This document shows, in pieces, positions 15,916 to 27,750 of a stretch of DNA of 64,000 nucleotides. Where the stretch lies: NCBI RefSeq assembly GCF_025153525.1, contig NZ_JANZNR010000003.1, forward strand, positions 496,001-560,000. The letters are read 5' to 3'. Position 1 is the stretch's first letter. Each line of letters starts with the position of its first letter. A model generated the notes under the pieces. It worked only from the letters and a program-made list of their open reading frames with translations, made no database searches and was not told the origin of the DNA. A program made the position numbers and the translations under genes. Source of the DNA: Psychroserpens sp. SPM9 (GTDB taxonomy: Bacteria; Bacteroidota; Bacteroidia; Flavobacteriales; Flavobacteriaceae).

Positions 15916-16033
15916 TTCGTTTGTTTTTTAGTGTTAATAATTAATTACACTATATAAACTATAGGATATTTGAAATTTGTCAAGGGATTTAACAGCCTTT
16001 AACGATTTTAGGAATGAGTTAACATAAATTACG

Positions 16034-17104
16034 TTAAAGCCATCGCTTTCTTCTAAAATAAATTAACATAAGAATGAATAGTACAAACATCACTCCTAGC
16101 AACACAAAATAACCATTTTCAGTATTGAGTTCGGGCATGTTTTTAAAATTCATACCATAGATGCCAGCAATGAATGTTAGCGGAATAAAAATAGTAGCTA
16201 TAATGGTAAGCACTTTCATGATCTCATTCATTTTATTGCTTATAATAGTCATGTACATATCCATTAAACTCCAAATCATTTCACGATATAAATCAACAGA
16301 TTCACTCACCTGGATGATATGGTCATACAAGTCACGCAGATAACTATGGGTTTTTTCTTCGATAAAGGCACAATCTGTTTTTTCCATACGGTTGATGACT
16401 TCTCTTAGCGGATAAATAGACCGACGCATTTTGAGAATCTCTTGTTTTAATTGCTGAATTTGTCCAGGTGTACGATCGTCGGCTTGATTAGATTGAAAAA
16501 GTAAACCTTCTAAATCTTCAACTTTGTCACCCAAAACTTCAATAACCGTAAAATAATTATCGACTACAGCATCTAAGATGGAATACATGAGATAGTCTGA
16601 GCTTTGAGCGCGAATACGTCCTTTAGCTAAATTTAAACGTTCTCTCAAATCGTCAAACACATCACCATCGGCTTCTTGAAATGTTAATACATAATCATCT
16701 CCAAAAATCAAGCTTAAATGTTCGTAGTGAATTTCATCATCATTTTTGATGAAGAGCATTTTAAAAACAACAAACATATAATGCTCAAACTCTTCCAGCT
16801 TAGGTCGCTGACTCGTATTTACAATATCTTCTAGGGTTAAAGGGTGTAGTTTGTAATGTGTTCCTAAGGTTTCAATATCTCCTACATTGTTGAGACCGTT
16901 TATGTTAATCCAAGTTACCTGATCGTTTCCTTTAAAATTGAAAGCATCCTGAACCGAGTTACTATTGATCGTTTTACAATCATCTTTTGAGTAATTTATA
17001 ATCTCAATGGCAGTAATTGCTGATTGTTTTTTTCCTTTATAAGCAATGGTTCCTGGAGGAAGATTGGATGCTTTGTAAGATTTTTTTTTCTTTTTTACTC
17101 TCAT
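16034..17104 (-). CDS. corA: CorA family magnesium/cobalt transporter
   Basis: A 356-residue protein with a large N-terminal cytoplasmic domain, a long stalk helix (about 205-285) and two C-terminal membrane helices. The pore signature YGMNFKNMP follows the first helix, and the protein ends with the basic tail FRRKRWL. This is the CorA pattern of a homopentameric Mg2+/Co2+ channel in the inner membrane. It starts with an unusually lysine-rich stretch (MRVKKKKKSYK). Single gene. Confidence 0.92.
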   Translation of the reverse strand: MRVKKKKKSYKASNLPPGTIAYKGKKQSAITAIEIINYSKDDCKTINSNSVQDAFNFKGNDQVTWININGLNNVGDIETLGTHYKLHPLTLEDIVNTSQRPKLEEFEHYMFVVFKMLFIKNDDEIHYEHLSLIFGDDYVLTFQEADGDVFDDLRERLNLAKGRIRAQSSDYLMYSILDAVVDNYFTVIEVLGDKVEDLEGLLFQSNQADDRTPGQIQQLKQEILKMRRSIYPLREVINRMEKTDCAFIEEKTHSYLRDLYDHIIQVSESVDLYREMIWSLMDMYMTIISNKMNEIMKVLTIIATIFIPLTFIAGIYGMNFKNMPELNTENGYFVLLGVMFVLFILMLIYFRRKRWL

Positions 17105-17220
17105 AATTAATCATACAGTATGATACAGCTAAAAGTATAAAAACTTTTTGGTATAGCAGATGTCTATACTGAAATTAGAATAAGCAATATAAATTACTGG
17201 TTTTAAGCGAATAATTGGTA

Positions 17221-17228
17221 TAATTTTG
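17221..17228 (+). promoter_or_regulatory. -7 element that sets the start of the next gene
   Basis: TAATTTTG matches TAnnTTTG exactly. The first in-frame TTG (17226) of the following reading frame lies inside it, so transcription would begin after that codon and translation must start further down. Confidence 0.4.
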
Positions 17229-17273
17229 AATAATTATAAATTAGCCTTGCATATTGAGTTATTTTTTACTAAT

Positions 17274-17528
17274 ATGCAAGACTATTACTACAAATACAGA
17301 TACATGGGAAGACCTCCAACAAGACCAATAAAATTCAGAGACGGATTTTATATCGAAATAAGAAACAAAGGTAAAAATACCGGAATTAAATTACACAGAG
17401 ACACTAAAGAACAAATGTTACGTACCATAAAAGAATATGAGCAAACGAAAGATGTTCTTATTCTTGGTGAATCTAAAAACGGAAAATGGGTTAATAAAAC
17501 ACCTGTGATGCACGTGGTCGAAGATTAA
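17274..17528 (+). CDS. Conserved hypothetical protein, basic, small
   Basis: An 84-residue protein if started at the ATG at 17274. An in-frame TTG at 17226 sits inside a likely -7 element and is rejected; the ATG at 17304 (MGRPPTRP) is a third option. The product is basic, with a start resembling MGRPPTRPIKFRDGFYIEIR, then two short strands and a helix (KEQMLRTIKEYEQTKDV). It may be a small nucleic-acid-binding protein, but no known domain is recognised. It is followed by a strong terminator. Confidence 0.65.
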   Translation: MQDYYYKYRYMGRPPTRPIKFRDGFYIEIRNKGKNTGIKLHRDTKEQMLRTIKEYEQTKDVLILGESKNGKWVNKTPVMHVVED

Positions 17529-17552
17529 TAAATTAACACCTTTCTAGTGTTG

Positions 17553-17602
17553 AAAACTCAACTTCATTTTATGTTATTCGTAAAATTGAGTTGAGTTTTT
17601 TT
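17553..17602 (+). terminator. Terminator after the small hypothetical gene
   Basis: AAAACTCAACT (17553-17563) pairs with AGTTGAGTTTT (17589-17599), with a TTTTA/TAAAA inner stem and a T run following. Confidence 0.85.
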
Positions 17603-17660
17603 AATTTATATCATTAATTTTTATAAATTGTTGCGTTTAACTAACTAAATACTACTAAAC

Positions 17661-18083
17661 ATGACAAATTATTCAAACACCAAACCGCCTGTGTGGTTTT
17701 GGATTGTAGCCGTTGTTGCCTTAATTTGGAATGGTATGGGAGTTATGGCTTATTTAGCCAGAGCTTTTGCTACCGACGAAATGATTGCAGCGATGACAGA
17801 AGAACAACAAGCAGAGTTTTTGTACGAGCATCCCGCTTGGTACACTGCCTTATTTGCACTAGCTGTTTTTTGTGGCGCACTAGCCTGTATTGCACTTTTG
17901 ATTAGAAAGAAATGGGCTTATTTACTGTTTATCATTTCTTTTTTATGTGCAACCGTTCAGCAAGTGTATCTTATGATGGAAATTGAAGGTATAAGTAAAA
18001 TTATGCCGATAATGATTATCGTCATTTGTGCCGTTTTAGTATGGTTCTCAAAAATGTCCATATCAAAAGGATGGATAAGATAA
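17661..18083 (+). CDS. Hypothetical four-helix membrane protein
   Basis: A 140-residue protein with four predicted membrane segments: VWFWIVAVVALIWNGMGVMAYL, WYTALFALAVFCGALACIALLI, WAYLLFIISFLCATVQQVYLM and IMPIMIIVICAVLVWFS. Between the first and second is an acidic loop with FATDEMIAAMTEEQQAEFLYEHP. The family is frequent in marine Flavobacteriia and is uncharacterised. No charged residues typical of a transporter are visible inside the membrane. It sits alone between two terminators. Confidence 0.75.
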   Translation: MTNYSNTKPPVWFWIVAVVALIWNGMGVMAYLARAFATDEMIAAMTEEQQAEFLYEHPAWYTALFALAVFCGALACIALLIRKKWAYLLFIISFLCATVQQVYLMMEIEGISKIMPIMIIVICAVLVWFSKMSISKGWIR

Positions 18084-18106
18084 AGGTTTAACCAACCATT
18101 TATTCA

Positions 18107-18140
18107 AAAAAAAGGCATTAGAATTTCTAATGCCTTTTTT
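18107..18140. terminator. Bidirectional terminator
   Basis: AAAGGCATTAGA and TCTAATGCCTTT form a 12-bp stem around a 3-base loop, with A and T runs on both sides. It can end both the membrane protein gene on the plus strand and the kinase gene coming from the right. Confidence 0.85.
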
Positions 18141-18198
18141 ATATAAATAGTATAACAACTTAAAATGAGTTGTATTTAGATAGTTAATCGCTTTATAT

Positions 18199-19059
18199 CT
18201 ACAGCTGATTGGTATGGTAAGTCACTAAACCTTCAATTGGTCTTCTTTCAAAATTACCAACTTTAAATCCTAGTTCTTCTGCTACTTCACGGATTTCAGT
18301 TTCAGCAAAAAATGCTATCGAACCTGCAAAATGAACAGGAACTGTTTTTAATTCTTCACGATATTGAAAGATCATATGGTTAGCAAATTCACGAATCCCC
18401 TTGCAAATCAGCTTTTTGATATAGGAAGAATCTTTGTTTAAAAACATAAATTCGGCAAAACTGGCCAAATAGGCATTGGGATTGGGTTGTTTGTATAAAT
18501 TATACTTGATATAATCGGCATCCAGGTTGTATTTGTGTTCAAAAGCAACTTTTATATCCTCAGGCATCTTATTATAGTAGTAATCTTTGATTAATTCTTT
18601 CCCGTAATAATTACCAGAGGCATCATCCATAAGCGTATACCCTAAAGATAAAACACGTTGATGTAAGCGTTGCCCATCATAATAGCTACAATTAGAACCC
18701 GTTCCCATAATACAAACTACTGCCGCTTCATTTTCGTGACTCAGTGTTGCTCTTACAGCAGCCATAGTATCTTCATGAACTTCTATTTCAGCATTAATAA
18801 AAATGGATTTAAGAACTTCGGTAAGCATCAGTTTTGGATTTTCAGTACCGCAACCTGCTCCATAAAAAAACACATGAGTGACCTCGTGGTTAAATGCCAT
18901 GAGTTCATCACTTTTTCTGATGATTTTTTTTAATTTTTTATCCTTAAGAATAGCTGGATTAAGCCCTTTGGTTCTAATTTTTTCGTGTAATTGTTTGCCG
19001 TTATTATCAACAACTATCCAATCGCACTTTGTTGAGCCACCATCAGTGATTAAAATCAT
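18199..19059 (-). CDS. BadF/BadG family ATPase, N-acetylglucosamine kinase-like
   Basis: An ASKHA-fold sugar kinase of 286 residues. LITDGGSTKCDWIVVD is the phosphate-1 loop, with GTGSNCSYYDG and HFAGSIAF further on; this is the N-acetylglucosamine kinase/BadF-type pattern. It would phosphorylate an amino sugar, perhaps from cell-wall recycling. A start seven codons upstream (MFYSKL) is possible, but the Met beginning MILITDGGS fits the family. It is the last gene of a pfkA-gap-kinase run, 61 bp after gap, so it likely shares their transcript. Confidence 0.8.
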   Translation of the reverse strand: MILITDGGSTKCDWIVVDNNGKQLHEKIRTKGLNPAILKDKKLKKIIRKSDELMAFNHEVTHVFFYGAGCGTENPKLMLTEVLKSIFINAEIEVHEDTMAAVRATLSHENEAAVVCIMGTGSNCSYYDGQRLHQRVLSLGYTLMDDASGNYYGKELIKDYYYNKMPEDIKVAFEHKYNLDADYIKYNLYKQPNPNAYLASFAEFMFLNKDSSYIKKLICKGIREFANHMIFQYREELKTVPVHFAGSIAFFAETEIREVAEELGFKVGNFERRPIEGLVTYHTNQL

Positions 19060-19120
19060 GAGTTTTGAGTAAAACAAAATTGGTAGTTACAAGAACTACC
19101 AATTTTAGATTAATAATTTA

Positions 19121-21155
<2,035 letters not shown>

Positions 21156-21292
21156 GTAGTTTCTGTTTCAAAAAGTAAACTTAGTAAACAAATACTACAA
21201 TAAAAATGGAATTGAACTTTATTTAACAGGTCTTTAAAAACTCAAACGTTTTCGTTAATAAAAAAGATTAAAATTGTTAAAAACCGAGTAAA

Positions 21293-24200
21293 TTAATTGC
21301 TTATTGAGTCCTTTTCTGTTTTGAATTTCATAAACTCTGGAGTCATTTTGACGTCAGTTTCTTCTTGTTTCTTTTCCTCCTTTTTGTCTTTGTCTTTGTT
21401 TTTTCCTGAGAAGATAATTTGCAGGAGTTCTTTAAAGGTATCAAACTCGACATTATAGGTTAAACCAGCACCTTGCGTATAGCCAATTTCTTCACCAAAA
21501 TTTCGAATGCTATTTTCTCTATTAAAAAAGGTAGCTTTGAGCGTACCATCGTCATTTAAAAGCACATCGATTTGTACATCACCAGCGATCACAGTCTGGT
21601 TAACACCACCAATAGGGACACCTACTTTACCATTAATTAAAACCCGATCACTAATTTTAGTGCTTAGTGTTAATCCGATTTCATCCCTGGTTTCATAATC
21701 TGAAGTTACCGTACCTGCTTCATAATTAACGCCAATACTAAGTTTACCATCTTCATCAGTCAAGAAGCTATTAAAAAAGGCATTTACACGATCAGAAATG
21801 GTGCCATAGGCTTGCTGTCCTAAACTCAATTCACTAGCAAACGACCCTGTAGATAATAAGAATAAAGCCTGATTGGTTCTGCTTTCTTTTGTTTCTAATC
21901 GGTATTCTAATTCTGATCTGATATTTGAATCTACAGTTGGAAAATTAAAAGTAAAATCTGGATCTGGCTGTTCAAGTTGTCCAGACAAATTCACTTCTAC
22001 TTCTACGTCGATACTTCTATTTATTGGCGCATCAAGTAATACTGAAGGGTTAGCGCGTGTTGCATAAATAGCTGTTAAACCAACTTCGGCTTTTAGAGGA
22101 TCACCTTCCCAACGTAAATAACCTCCAGGTTGTACTGTAAGTTTCTTTTGTACCAATCCTGCATAAGCAAAATTGTAAGTTCCTTCAACGATTTGAAAAT
22201 CACCAAACATTTGAAATTTACCATTCGTATTAATATCGAATAAAAGGTTACCGTTACCTTTTCCTTGAATGGTACTTCCTGAATTTTTATCAATCAATAT
22301 TTCTATGTCGGCGTAAGGGTTGACGAATAAGTTGAACTCTAACTCTAAACCTTTAACTTCGGTAGTATTGACGATTTCGCCTCGCAATCGGGCTTCTTTT
22401 TCTTCCGGACTTAAAAAATGGATATAGGAATTGTCACCATAGGTTTCAAAATCACTCAACGGAATTTTAAATATGGTGCCTTGAGCAGTGCTTCCGTTGA
22501 ATTCTATTTTAAGTTCGTCTGTAGGGCCCGAAATTTCTGCTTTACCATCAACGAAAGCTGTTCCGTAGTACAATTCATCTTCATTAAATTCGGTGTCTAA
22601 CACCAGTAAACGATTGGTATCTATTTCTAAACCGAGTTTCCAATCGGAAAAATTCTGGTGGCCAATATAACCATTAAGTACCGCTTTTGAGAAGTATTTA
22701 GAATCGGTAATATCCACATTCTGAAAGATGAATTTTTGAGATTCTAATTTTACTTGTGAGTCAAAATCAAAACTGTAATCGATATTTAAATACGGAATTG
22801 TCAATCCGGCATTATCAAGTAGTAAATCACCATTAAATTGCGGGTTTTTCAGACTTCCAGTCACTGTAGCATTACCCGTAACCAAACCTCGAATATTAGT
22901 AATAACACCTTCACCAAACGGATTTAAAGGATCTAACAGAAACTCTTCAAACGCCACATCAAGATTGATTGTATTGGCATCAACATCTAATGTTCCTTTA
23001 GCATCCAGTGATTTTAAATTGTCATTTTTAAGCGTGACGTCAACATTATAATTGGTCAAAGATTGGTTTCCTGAAACGAGTGCTCTTAGTTCGCCTAATT
23101 CAAAGTCGTTAGCTTTTAAATCACTTATAACTACTGAAGAATTTGGCAGATAAACACCTTCTTTTTGCAGAAGATCCAGCTTTCCATTGACGCGACCTTC
23201 AAGGAGTAAACTGTCAATTCTTGGTGTGATTTTTTTGAGGTCTACATCCGTAAAATCTAATTTTAAATCTTTATACGCATCGCCAATAATTTGTCCTGAA
23301 AGTTCGATGCGCTCTTCAAAATGATTCATAACCATTTCGCTTATATCGAAATTTTTAAAATCTCGGGTAAACGCAATCTTATTTTTCTTGTTTTTATCTT
23401 CATTAATCGCCCACTTATTCCCTTTGAATGTTACATCCGATTTTCTAAAACCAACAACCGATTTGTTGTCTTCATCAATCGTATAATACATGCTCAGGTT
23501 AAAATCATCAGCATTTGCTTTTCCGCCTTTAAATTCAGATTTGATAAACAGCGTATCCCGTTGCGTTACATTAATTAAACTAAACTTGGACACATCGTAA
23601 TATTTGGTACTCAGTGTGTCAATTTCTACATAAGTATTAAAAAGCGGATTACTATTATCGATTAGCACTGAAATATCATTTGCAAAATAATCGAAGAGTT
23701 TAATTTGTGGTGAATTAAATGTGAGGTTAAACTGTTTCTCATCGGTTTCAATACGACCTTTAACCGTTGTGTTTGGACCTAGTTCTAGATCGTGATAAAA
23801 GACCTCGACAATCTTGTTGTAAATTTTAAAGTTAAATTCAAGATACTGATCGGTTTCAATTTCATTCGGAATATAATTGGTGTAGATACTTCCAACCGAA
23901 TTTTCCACTAGTTTACCAATATCTTTAAATTTGAAATTTCCGCTCATGGTGCCTTCAATGATATCGGGCGAATTGATAGTTAGAACTCGTTTGTTAGCGC
24001 TAAACTGTGACTCAATTTTAAAATCCTTAAAATAGTATTCATCATTTTCATTGATGTAGGTGGTGTTTTCAAAATTTAATGTTCCGAAGGCATCATCAAT
24101 ACTAGCACCTTTCATTGAGGTTGTTACATTGCCTCTAAATACCGAAATACTATCTTTTGTAATAAAATTAAGCGCTCTTAAGTTGGCATATTCAACATTA

Positions 24201-25693
24201 GCTTTAAAATCAAAGGCTTTAATTTCTTTAGATAAATCGGCTAAACCATTAAACTGAAATTTAAAATTTTCATCTTTAGATTCTAATAATCCGTTGAATA
24301 TCTGATTTCCTAACTTCCCTGAAATATCAACATTCTGATACTTATAGTCGTTATATTCCACATGAAAAATTTGTCCAGTAACCTGAGTGCTCAAATTATC
24401 AAGTGTAAAGCCTTTTCCATCAACATCCAGATTAAACGACGTTGTTTTTACTTTAGGATCGTTAAGTAAAACACCTAAATCGAACTCGTCAAATACGACA
24501 TTTCCAACATAGCTCGCATTGTCAATATCATTAACACGTGTCATTTTCATATCAGACACAATGAGTCCCAAATCGGTATAAATATCTAAATCGGCATCTA
24601 TAGTTGTGTTCGTAATTAAGGAGGTTCCTGTAATTCGGAAATCACCTAATTTCGAAAACACCGACGGAATAGATGCTCCTAAAATATTGGGTAATAAGGC
24701 TCTTAAATCGTAGTAATTGGAAGCTAAATTATCGAAGCGCCCATTCATTGAAAAGTCCCCTTCTTCAGAACTAAACAGGTTTTTGAAAACAATATCACCA
24801 TATATTTTACTTCGTCCACTCGCATTGAGTTTAAGGTTTTGCGCTTTTAAGTCGTTGAGAGTTCCTGAAAGATTTACATCGAGTTTTGCTTTTTGATTGA
24901 CGCCAAATTCATTGTAAAAGGTATTGAGGTCATTCAAATAAATTTCTGAATCTTTAAAATTAGCCGAAACCAATACTTTGTCTTCAAAATCTTTAAAATC
25001 TTCACGATTGTAATCAAACCGTATGTTTCCGTCAAGGTGTGAATTTTCGGTTTTAATACTTAAATTATTAAAACTCATATGGTCTAAGGTGTACTCAAAA
25101 TCGGTAACCATATTTTTTACATAAGCACCTCGACTGTCTTTAAATGTAAGTGTGTTAATACGTGCGTTAACATCGCTGGCAGCAATAACAAAATTTGTTG
25201 CATTGATATTTAAATCATAAAATTCTAAGACTTTATGAGTCTCTCTGTTTTCGTCAATAAGTCTGAAAGTTCCGTCATAAATTGACACATCGCTTGAGGA
25301 TAATAAAAAATCACTTTTTTCTTTACGCGGATTATCTTCATCAAATTTTTCAACAAAAATATCGAGGTTTGTATCGGTTGCGCCTTTATAGGTTTTTACA
25401 TTGAATGTTAAATCCATAACATCGATATCTCCAAAATTAAGCTTCCCATTATAAAGATTACTGAAGCTTAGAATAGACGTATTGAGTTCTCCAATAGCGA
25501 TTAAGGTGTCTTTCTTGTAGTCTTTAATAAAAATTTCTTTGAGCTCTACGTCCCCATTAAATTGGAGTCCGACCTTCCCAATATTAATATTAGTACCAAA
25601 GTCTTCGTTGATACGATCTGTAGCATATCTCCCTAAACTGGTTTGCACAGCAGGAATAGAAAGTACCAACACCAAAATGATGAACAATAGCAA
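21293..25693 (-). CDS. TamB-like translocation/assembly module protein (start codon uncertain)
   Basis: A 1466-residue protein with an N-terminal membrane anchor, a very long beta-rich middle of repeated hydrophobic-groove segments (AsmA/TamB-type, including LDVDGKG- and DLSG-like turns), and a C-terminal TamB domain (about 1080-1430). Such bridges span the periplasm and are thought to move phospholipids to the outer membrane or aid barrel assembly. The start shown is the first TTG. The frame stays open upstream to TAA at 25751-25753 and there encodes a basic stretch, KRIKKFLKIVSK, that would be a normal cytoplasmic flank for the anchor, yet no ATG, GTG or TTG precedes it. It is divergent from tsaD, with overlapping promoters. 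Confidence 0.85.
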   Translation of the reverse strand: MLLFIILVLVLSIPAVQTSLGRYATDRINEDFGTNINIGKVGLQFNGDVELKEIFIKDYKKDTLIAIGELNTSILSFSNLYNGKLNFGDIDVMDLTFNVKTYKGATDTNLDIFVEKFDEDNPRKEKSDFLLSSSDVSIYDGTFRLIDENRETHKVLEFYDLNINATNFVIAASDVNARINTLTFKDSRGAYVKNMVTDFEYTLDHMSFNNLSIKTENSHLDGNIRFDYNREDFKDFEDKVLVSANFKDSEIYLNDLNTFYNEFGVNQKAKLDVNLSGTLNDLKAQNLKLNASGRSKIYGDIVFKNLFSSEEGDFSMNGRFDNLASNYYDLRALLPNILGASIPSVFSKLGDFRITGTSLITNTTIDADLDIYTDLGLIVSDMKMTRVNDIDNASYVGNVVFDEFDLGVLLNDPKVKTTSFNLDVDGKGFTLDNLSTQVTGQIFHVEYNDYKYQNVDISGKLGNQIFNGLLESKDENFKFQFNGLADLSKEIKAFDFKANVEYANLRALNFITKDSISVFRGNVTTSMKGASIDDAFGTLNFENTTYINENDEYYFKDFKIESQFSANKRVLTINSPDIIEGTMSGNFKFKDIGKLVENSVGSIYTNYIPNEIETDQYLEFNFKIYNKIVEVFYHDLELGPNTTVKGRIETDEKQFNLTFNSPQIKLFDYFANDISVLIDNSNPLFNTYVEIDTLSTKYYDVSKFSLINVTQRDTLFIKSEFKGGKANADDFNLSMYYTIDEDNKSVVGFRKSDVTFKGNKWAINEDKNKKNKIAFTRDFKNFDISEMVMNHFEERIELSGQIIGDAYKDLKLDFTDVDLKKITPRIDSLLLEGRVNGKLDLLQKEGVYLPNSSVVISDLKANDFELGELRALVSGNQSLTNYNVDVTLKNDNLKSLDAKGTLDVDANTINLDVAFEEFLLDPLNPFGEGVITNIRGLVTGNATVTGSLKNPQFNGDLLLDNAGLTIPYLNIDYSFDFDSQVKLESQKFIFQNVDITDSKYFSKAVLNGYIGHQNFSDWKLGLEIDTNRLLVLDTEFNEDELYYGTAFVDGKAEISGPTDELKIEFNGSTAQGTIFKIPLSDFETYGDNSYIHFLSPEEKEARLRGEIVNTTEVKGLELEFNLFVNPYADIEILIDKNSGSTIQGKGNGNLLFDINTNGKFQMFGDFQIVEGTYNFAYAGLVQKKLTVQPGGYLRWEGDPLKAEVGLTAIYATRANPSVLLDAPINRSIDVEVEVNLSGQLEQPDPDFTFNFPTVDSNIRSELEYRLETKESRTNQALFLLSTGSFASELSLGQQAYGTISDRVNAFFNSFLTDEDGKLSIGVNYEAGTVTSDYETRDEIGLTLSTKISDRVLINGKVGVPIGGVNQTVIAGDVQIDVLLNDDGTLKATFFNRENSIRNFGEEIGYTQGAGLTYNVEFDTFKELLQIIFSGKNKDKDKKEEKKQEETDVKMTPEFMKFKTEKDSISN

Positions 25694-25732
25694 AATAATT
25701 GCTAAAATTTTAGATACTATTTTCAGGAATTT

Positions 25733-25761
25733 TTTGATACGCTTTGAAAGTTATAACTTTG
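25733..25761 (+). promoter_or_regulatory. Divergent promoter shared by tsaD and the tamB-like gene
   Basis: TTTG (25733-25736) is followed after 17 nt by TAACTTTG (25754-25761), a good tsaD promoter. The -7 lies in the perfect 14-bp palindrome AAAGTTATAACTTT, and read on the other strand gives TAACTTTC, a near-match -7 for the tamB-like gene, with a TTG 21 nt upstream of it. The two genes may compete for the same site. Confidence 0.5.
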
Positions 25762-25799
25762 ACCTCAAAATTAACAATTATTGTGCCTAATTTGTATTA

Positions 25800-26822
25800 A
25801 TGACCTCACAAAATATATATATTCTTGCTATTGAGTCTTCCTGTGATGATACAGCTGCTGCTGTAATGCATAACGGTAAAATATTAAGTAACATTATAGC
25901 CAGTCAAAAAATTCATGAAGACTATGGTGGCGTTGTGCCAGAACTAGCATCTAGAGCGCATCAGCAAAATATAGTTCCAGTGGTTGATCAAGCGCTTAAA
26001 AAAGCGGGCGTTAAGAAGTCGCAGTTAAGTGCTATTGCATTTACGCGTGGCCCAGGTTTAATGGGATCTTTATTAGTAGGAACCTCTTTTGCAAAATCCT
26101 TGGCTTACGGTTTGAATATTCCATTAATTGATGTTAATCATATGCAAGCTCATATTTTAGCACATTTTATTGACGAAGCCGATTTTAAAAAGCCGTCTTT
26201 CCCGTTTTTGGCAATGACAATTTCTGGTGGTCACACTCAAATTGTTAAGGTGACTTCCTATTTTGAAATGGAAGTTATTGGCGAAACTATCGATGATGCT
26301 GTAGGCGAAGCATTTGATAAAAGCGGAAAACTCTTAGGTTTAGGTTATCCTGCAGGTCCCGAAATTGATAAACGTGCTAAATTGGGAAATCCCAAAGCCT
26401 TTGCTTTTACAAAACCGAAAGTTGACGGATTGAATTTTAGCTTTTCAGGATTAAAAACTGCCATTTTATATTTTGTTCAGAAGCAGGTAAAACTCAACCC
26501 GAATTTTATTGAAGAGCACTTGAATGATATTTGTGCTTCAATTCAGTATACCATTATTGGCATTTTAATTGACAAACTTAAATTAGCGTCTAAAGACACA
26601 GGTATCAAGCACATTGCGATTGGTGGAGGTGTTTCGGCTAATTCTGGAATCCGTCAAGCTTTAAAAGATGGTGAGCATAAGTTTGGCTGGACGACGTATA
26701 TTCCAAAGTTTGAATACACGACCGATAATGCGGCCATGATTGCTATTGTTGGCTATCTCAAATTTTTAGAAGGAGATTATGCGGACCAAAGTGTGATGGC
26801 TTCGGCACGATTGAAAATATAA
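25800..26822 (+). CDS. tsaD: tRNA N6-adenosine threonylcarbamoyltransferase TsaD
   Basis: A 340-residue TsaD/Kae1 ATPase. The opening ILAIESSCDDTAAAV holds the ATP phosphate loop, and NHMQAHILAHF supplies the metal-binding His-x3-His (about 111 and 115). GGHTQIV and GGGVSANSGIR follow. It transfers the threonylcarbamoyl group to A37 of ANN-decoding tRNAs (t6A), together with TsaB and TsaE; tsaE lies 28 kb away in this window. It is divergent from the tamB-like gene. Confidence 0.97.
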   Translation: MTSQNIYILAIESSCDDTAAAVMHNGKILSNIIASQKIHEDYGGVVPELASRAHQQNIVPVVDQALKKAGVKKSQLSAIAFTRGPGLMGSLLVGTSFAKSLAYGLNIPLIDVNHMQAHILAHFIDEADFKKPSFPFLAMTISGGHTQIVKVTSYFEMEVIGETIDDAVGEAFDKSGKLLGLGYPAGPEIDKRAKLGNPKAFAFTKPKVDGLNFSFSGLKTAILYFVQKQVKLNPNFIEEHLNDICASIQYTIIGILIDKLKLASKDTGIKHIAIGGGVSANSGIRQALKDGEHKFGWTTYIPKFEYTTDNAAMIAIVGYLKFLEGDYADQSVMASARLKI

Positions 26823-26886
26823 AAAAGTAATGAGTAATTAGTGTTCAGTATTACAGCACTTACTATGTTGCGCTTTTTTTAAGAGT

Positions 26887-27669
26887 TTATTCAAATTCCA
26901 CCGAATTCAAAATCAATCCTGATGCAGGTGCAATAAAATCCATCACCTCGGTACTTTCAAACTGGAGTGAATCTTTGATATAATTTAAGTCTACTTCACC
27001 TCTACCTAATTTGATGAGTGTTCCCATCATTAAACGAATCTGGTTGCGTCCAAAACCTTTTCCTTTGACAATGAGTGTGTAGGTGTTTTCTGGAAAGAAA
27101 TTAGCTGTAAACAATTGGTTTTTAGTAAGTGTGCAGCTATCAACGGTTCTTTCGTATAAGCCATTATCTGTGGCTCTAAAACAATAAGGTTTAAAATTAT
27201 GTGTGCCTTCAAATAATTGCGCACCTTGAATCATGAGATCGATATCCAAATCGTCAAGAATGGTTGTCATTATTGGCGCACAAAACGGATGACATTTTTG
27301 TCCGTAGGCAAATAAATACACATACTCTTTAATTTTTGAATGCTGAATAATATTAAATTCGGCATCTACTTCTTCAATAGCTAAGGCTCTTAAATCTTGA
27401 GGAAGGTTATGATTAAACAATTCTAAAAAAGCGATTTCATCTTCTATTTTTTCATAGATAAATAATTCGAAAGCGGTTTCATTGGCAGACACCATAGCAT
27501 CTGTGCGACCAGAACCTAAGGTTTTAAATTTTTTTCCGTCGAGAATAAAATTTAGAGTTCTGTCAATCATTAAATGAATGGTTTTCAGTTTGGGTTGTTT
27601 TTGCCAACCATGAAAACGATACCCTAAATATTGAATTTTTATTAAGTAATAATAGCGTTTGTTAAACAT
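26887..27669 (-). CDS. tRNA pseudouridine synthase A family protein
   Basis: A 260-residue TruA-family enzyme. IQYLGYRFHGWQKQP near the start and GSGRTDAMVSANETAFEL hold the catalytic Asp in GRTD. LPQDLRALAIEEVDAEF and KGKGFGRNQIRLMMGTLIKLGRG are typical later motifs. It converts uridine to pseudouridine in the anticodon stem of tRNA. The sequence differs from classic TruA in places (an alternative paralogue type in Bacteroidota), so the exact positions modified are not certain. Confidence 0.85.
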   Translation of the reverse strand: MFNKRYYYLIKIQYLGYRFHGWQKQPKLKTIHLMIDRTLNFILDGKKFKTLGSGRTDAMVSANETAFELFIYEKIEDEIAFLELFNHNLPQDLRALAIEEVDAEFNIIQHSKIKEYVYLFAYGQKCHPFCAPIMTTILDDLDIDLMIQGAQLFEGTHNFKPYCFRATDNGLYERTVDSCTLTKNQLFTANFFPENTYTLIVKGKGFGRNQIRLMMGTLIKLGRGEVDLNYIKDSLQFESTEVMDFIAPASGLILNSVEFE

Positions 27670-27750
27670 AAAAGCAAGAACGCTATTTTATGAGTTTTTA
27701 CAAAATTTTTGGAAGTATACTTCTTTGTAGTCTGATAATAGAGCAAATAA

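Noticed and set aside
17226-17273. TTG start giving a 100-residue version of the small hypothetical protein
   Set aside because: The TTG lies within a likely -7 promoter box TAATTTTG, so it would not be in the transcript.
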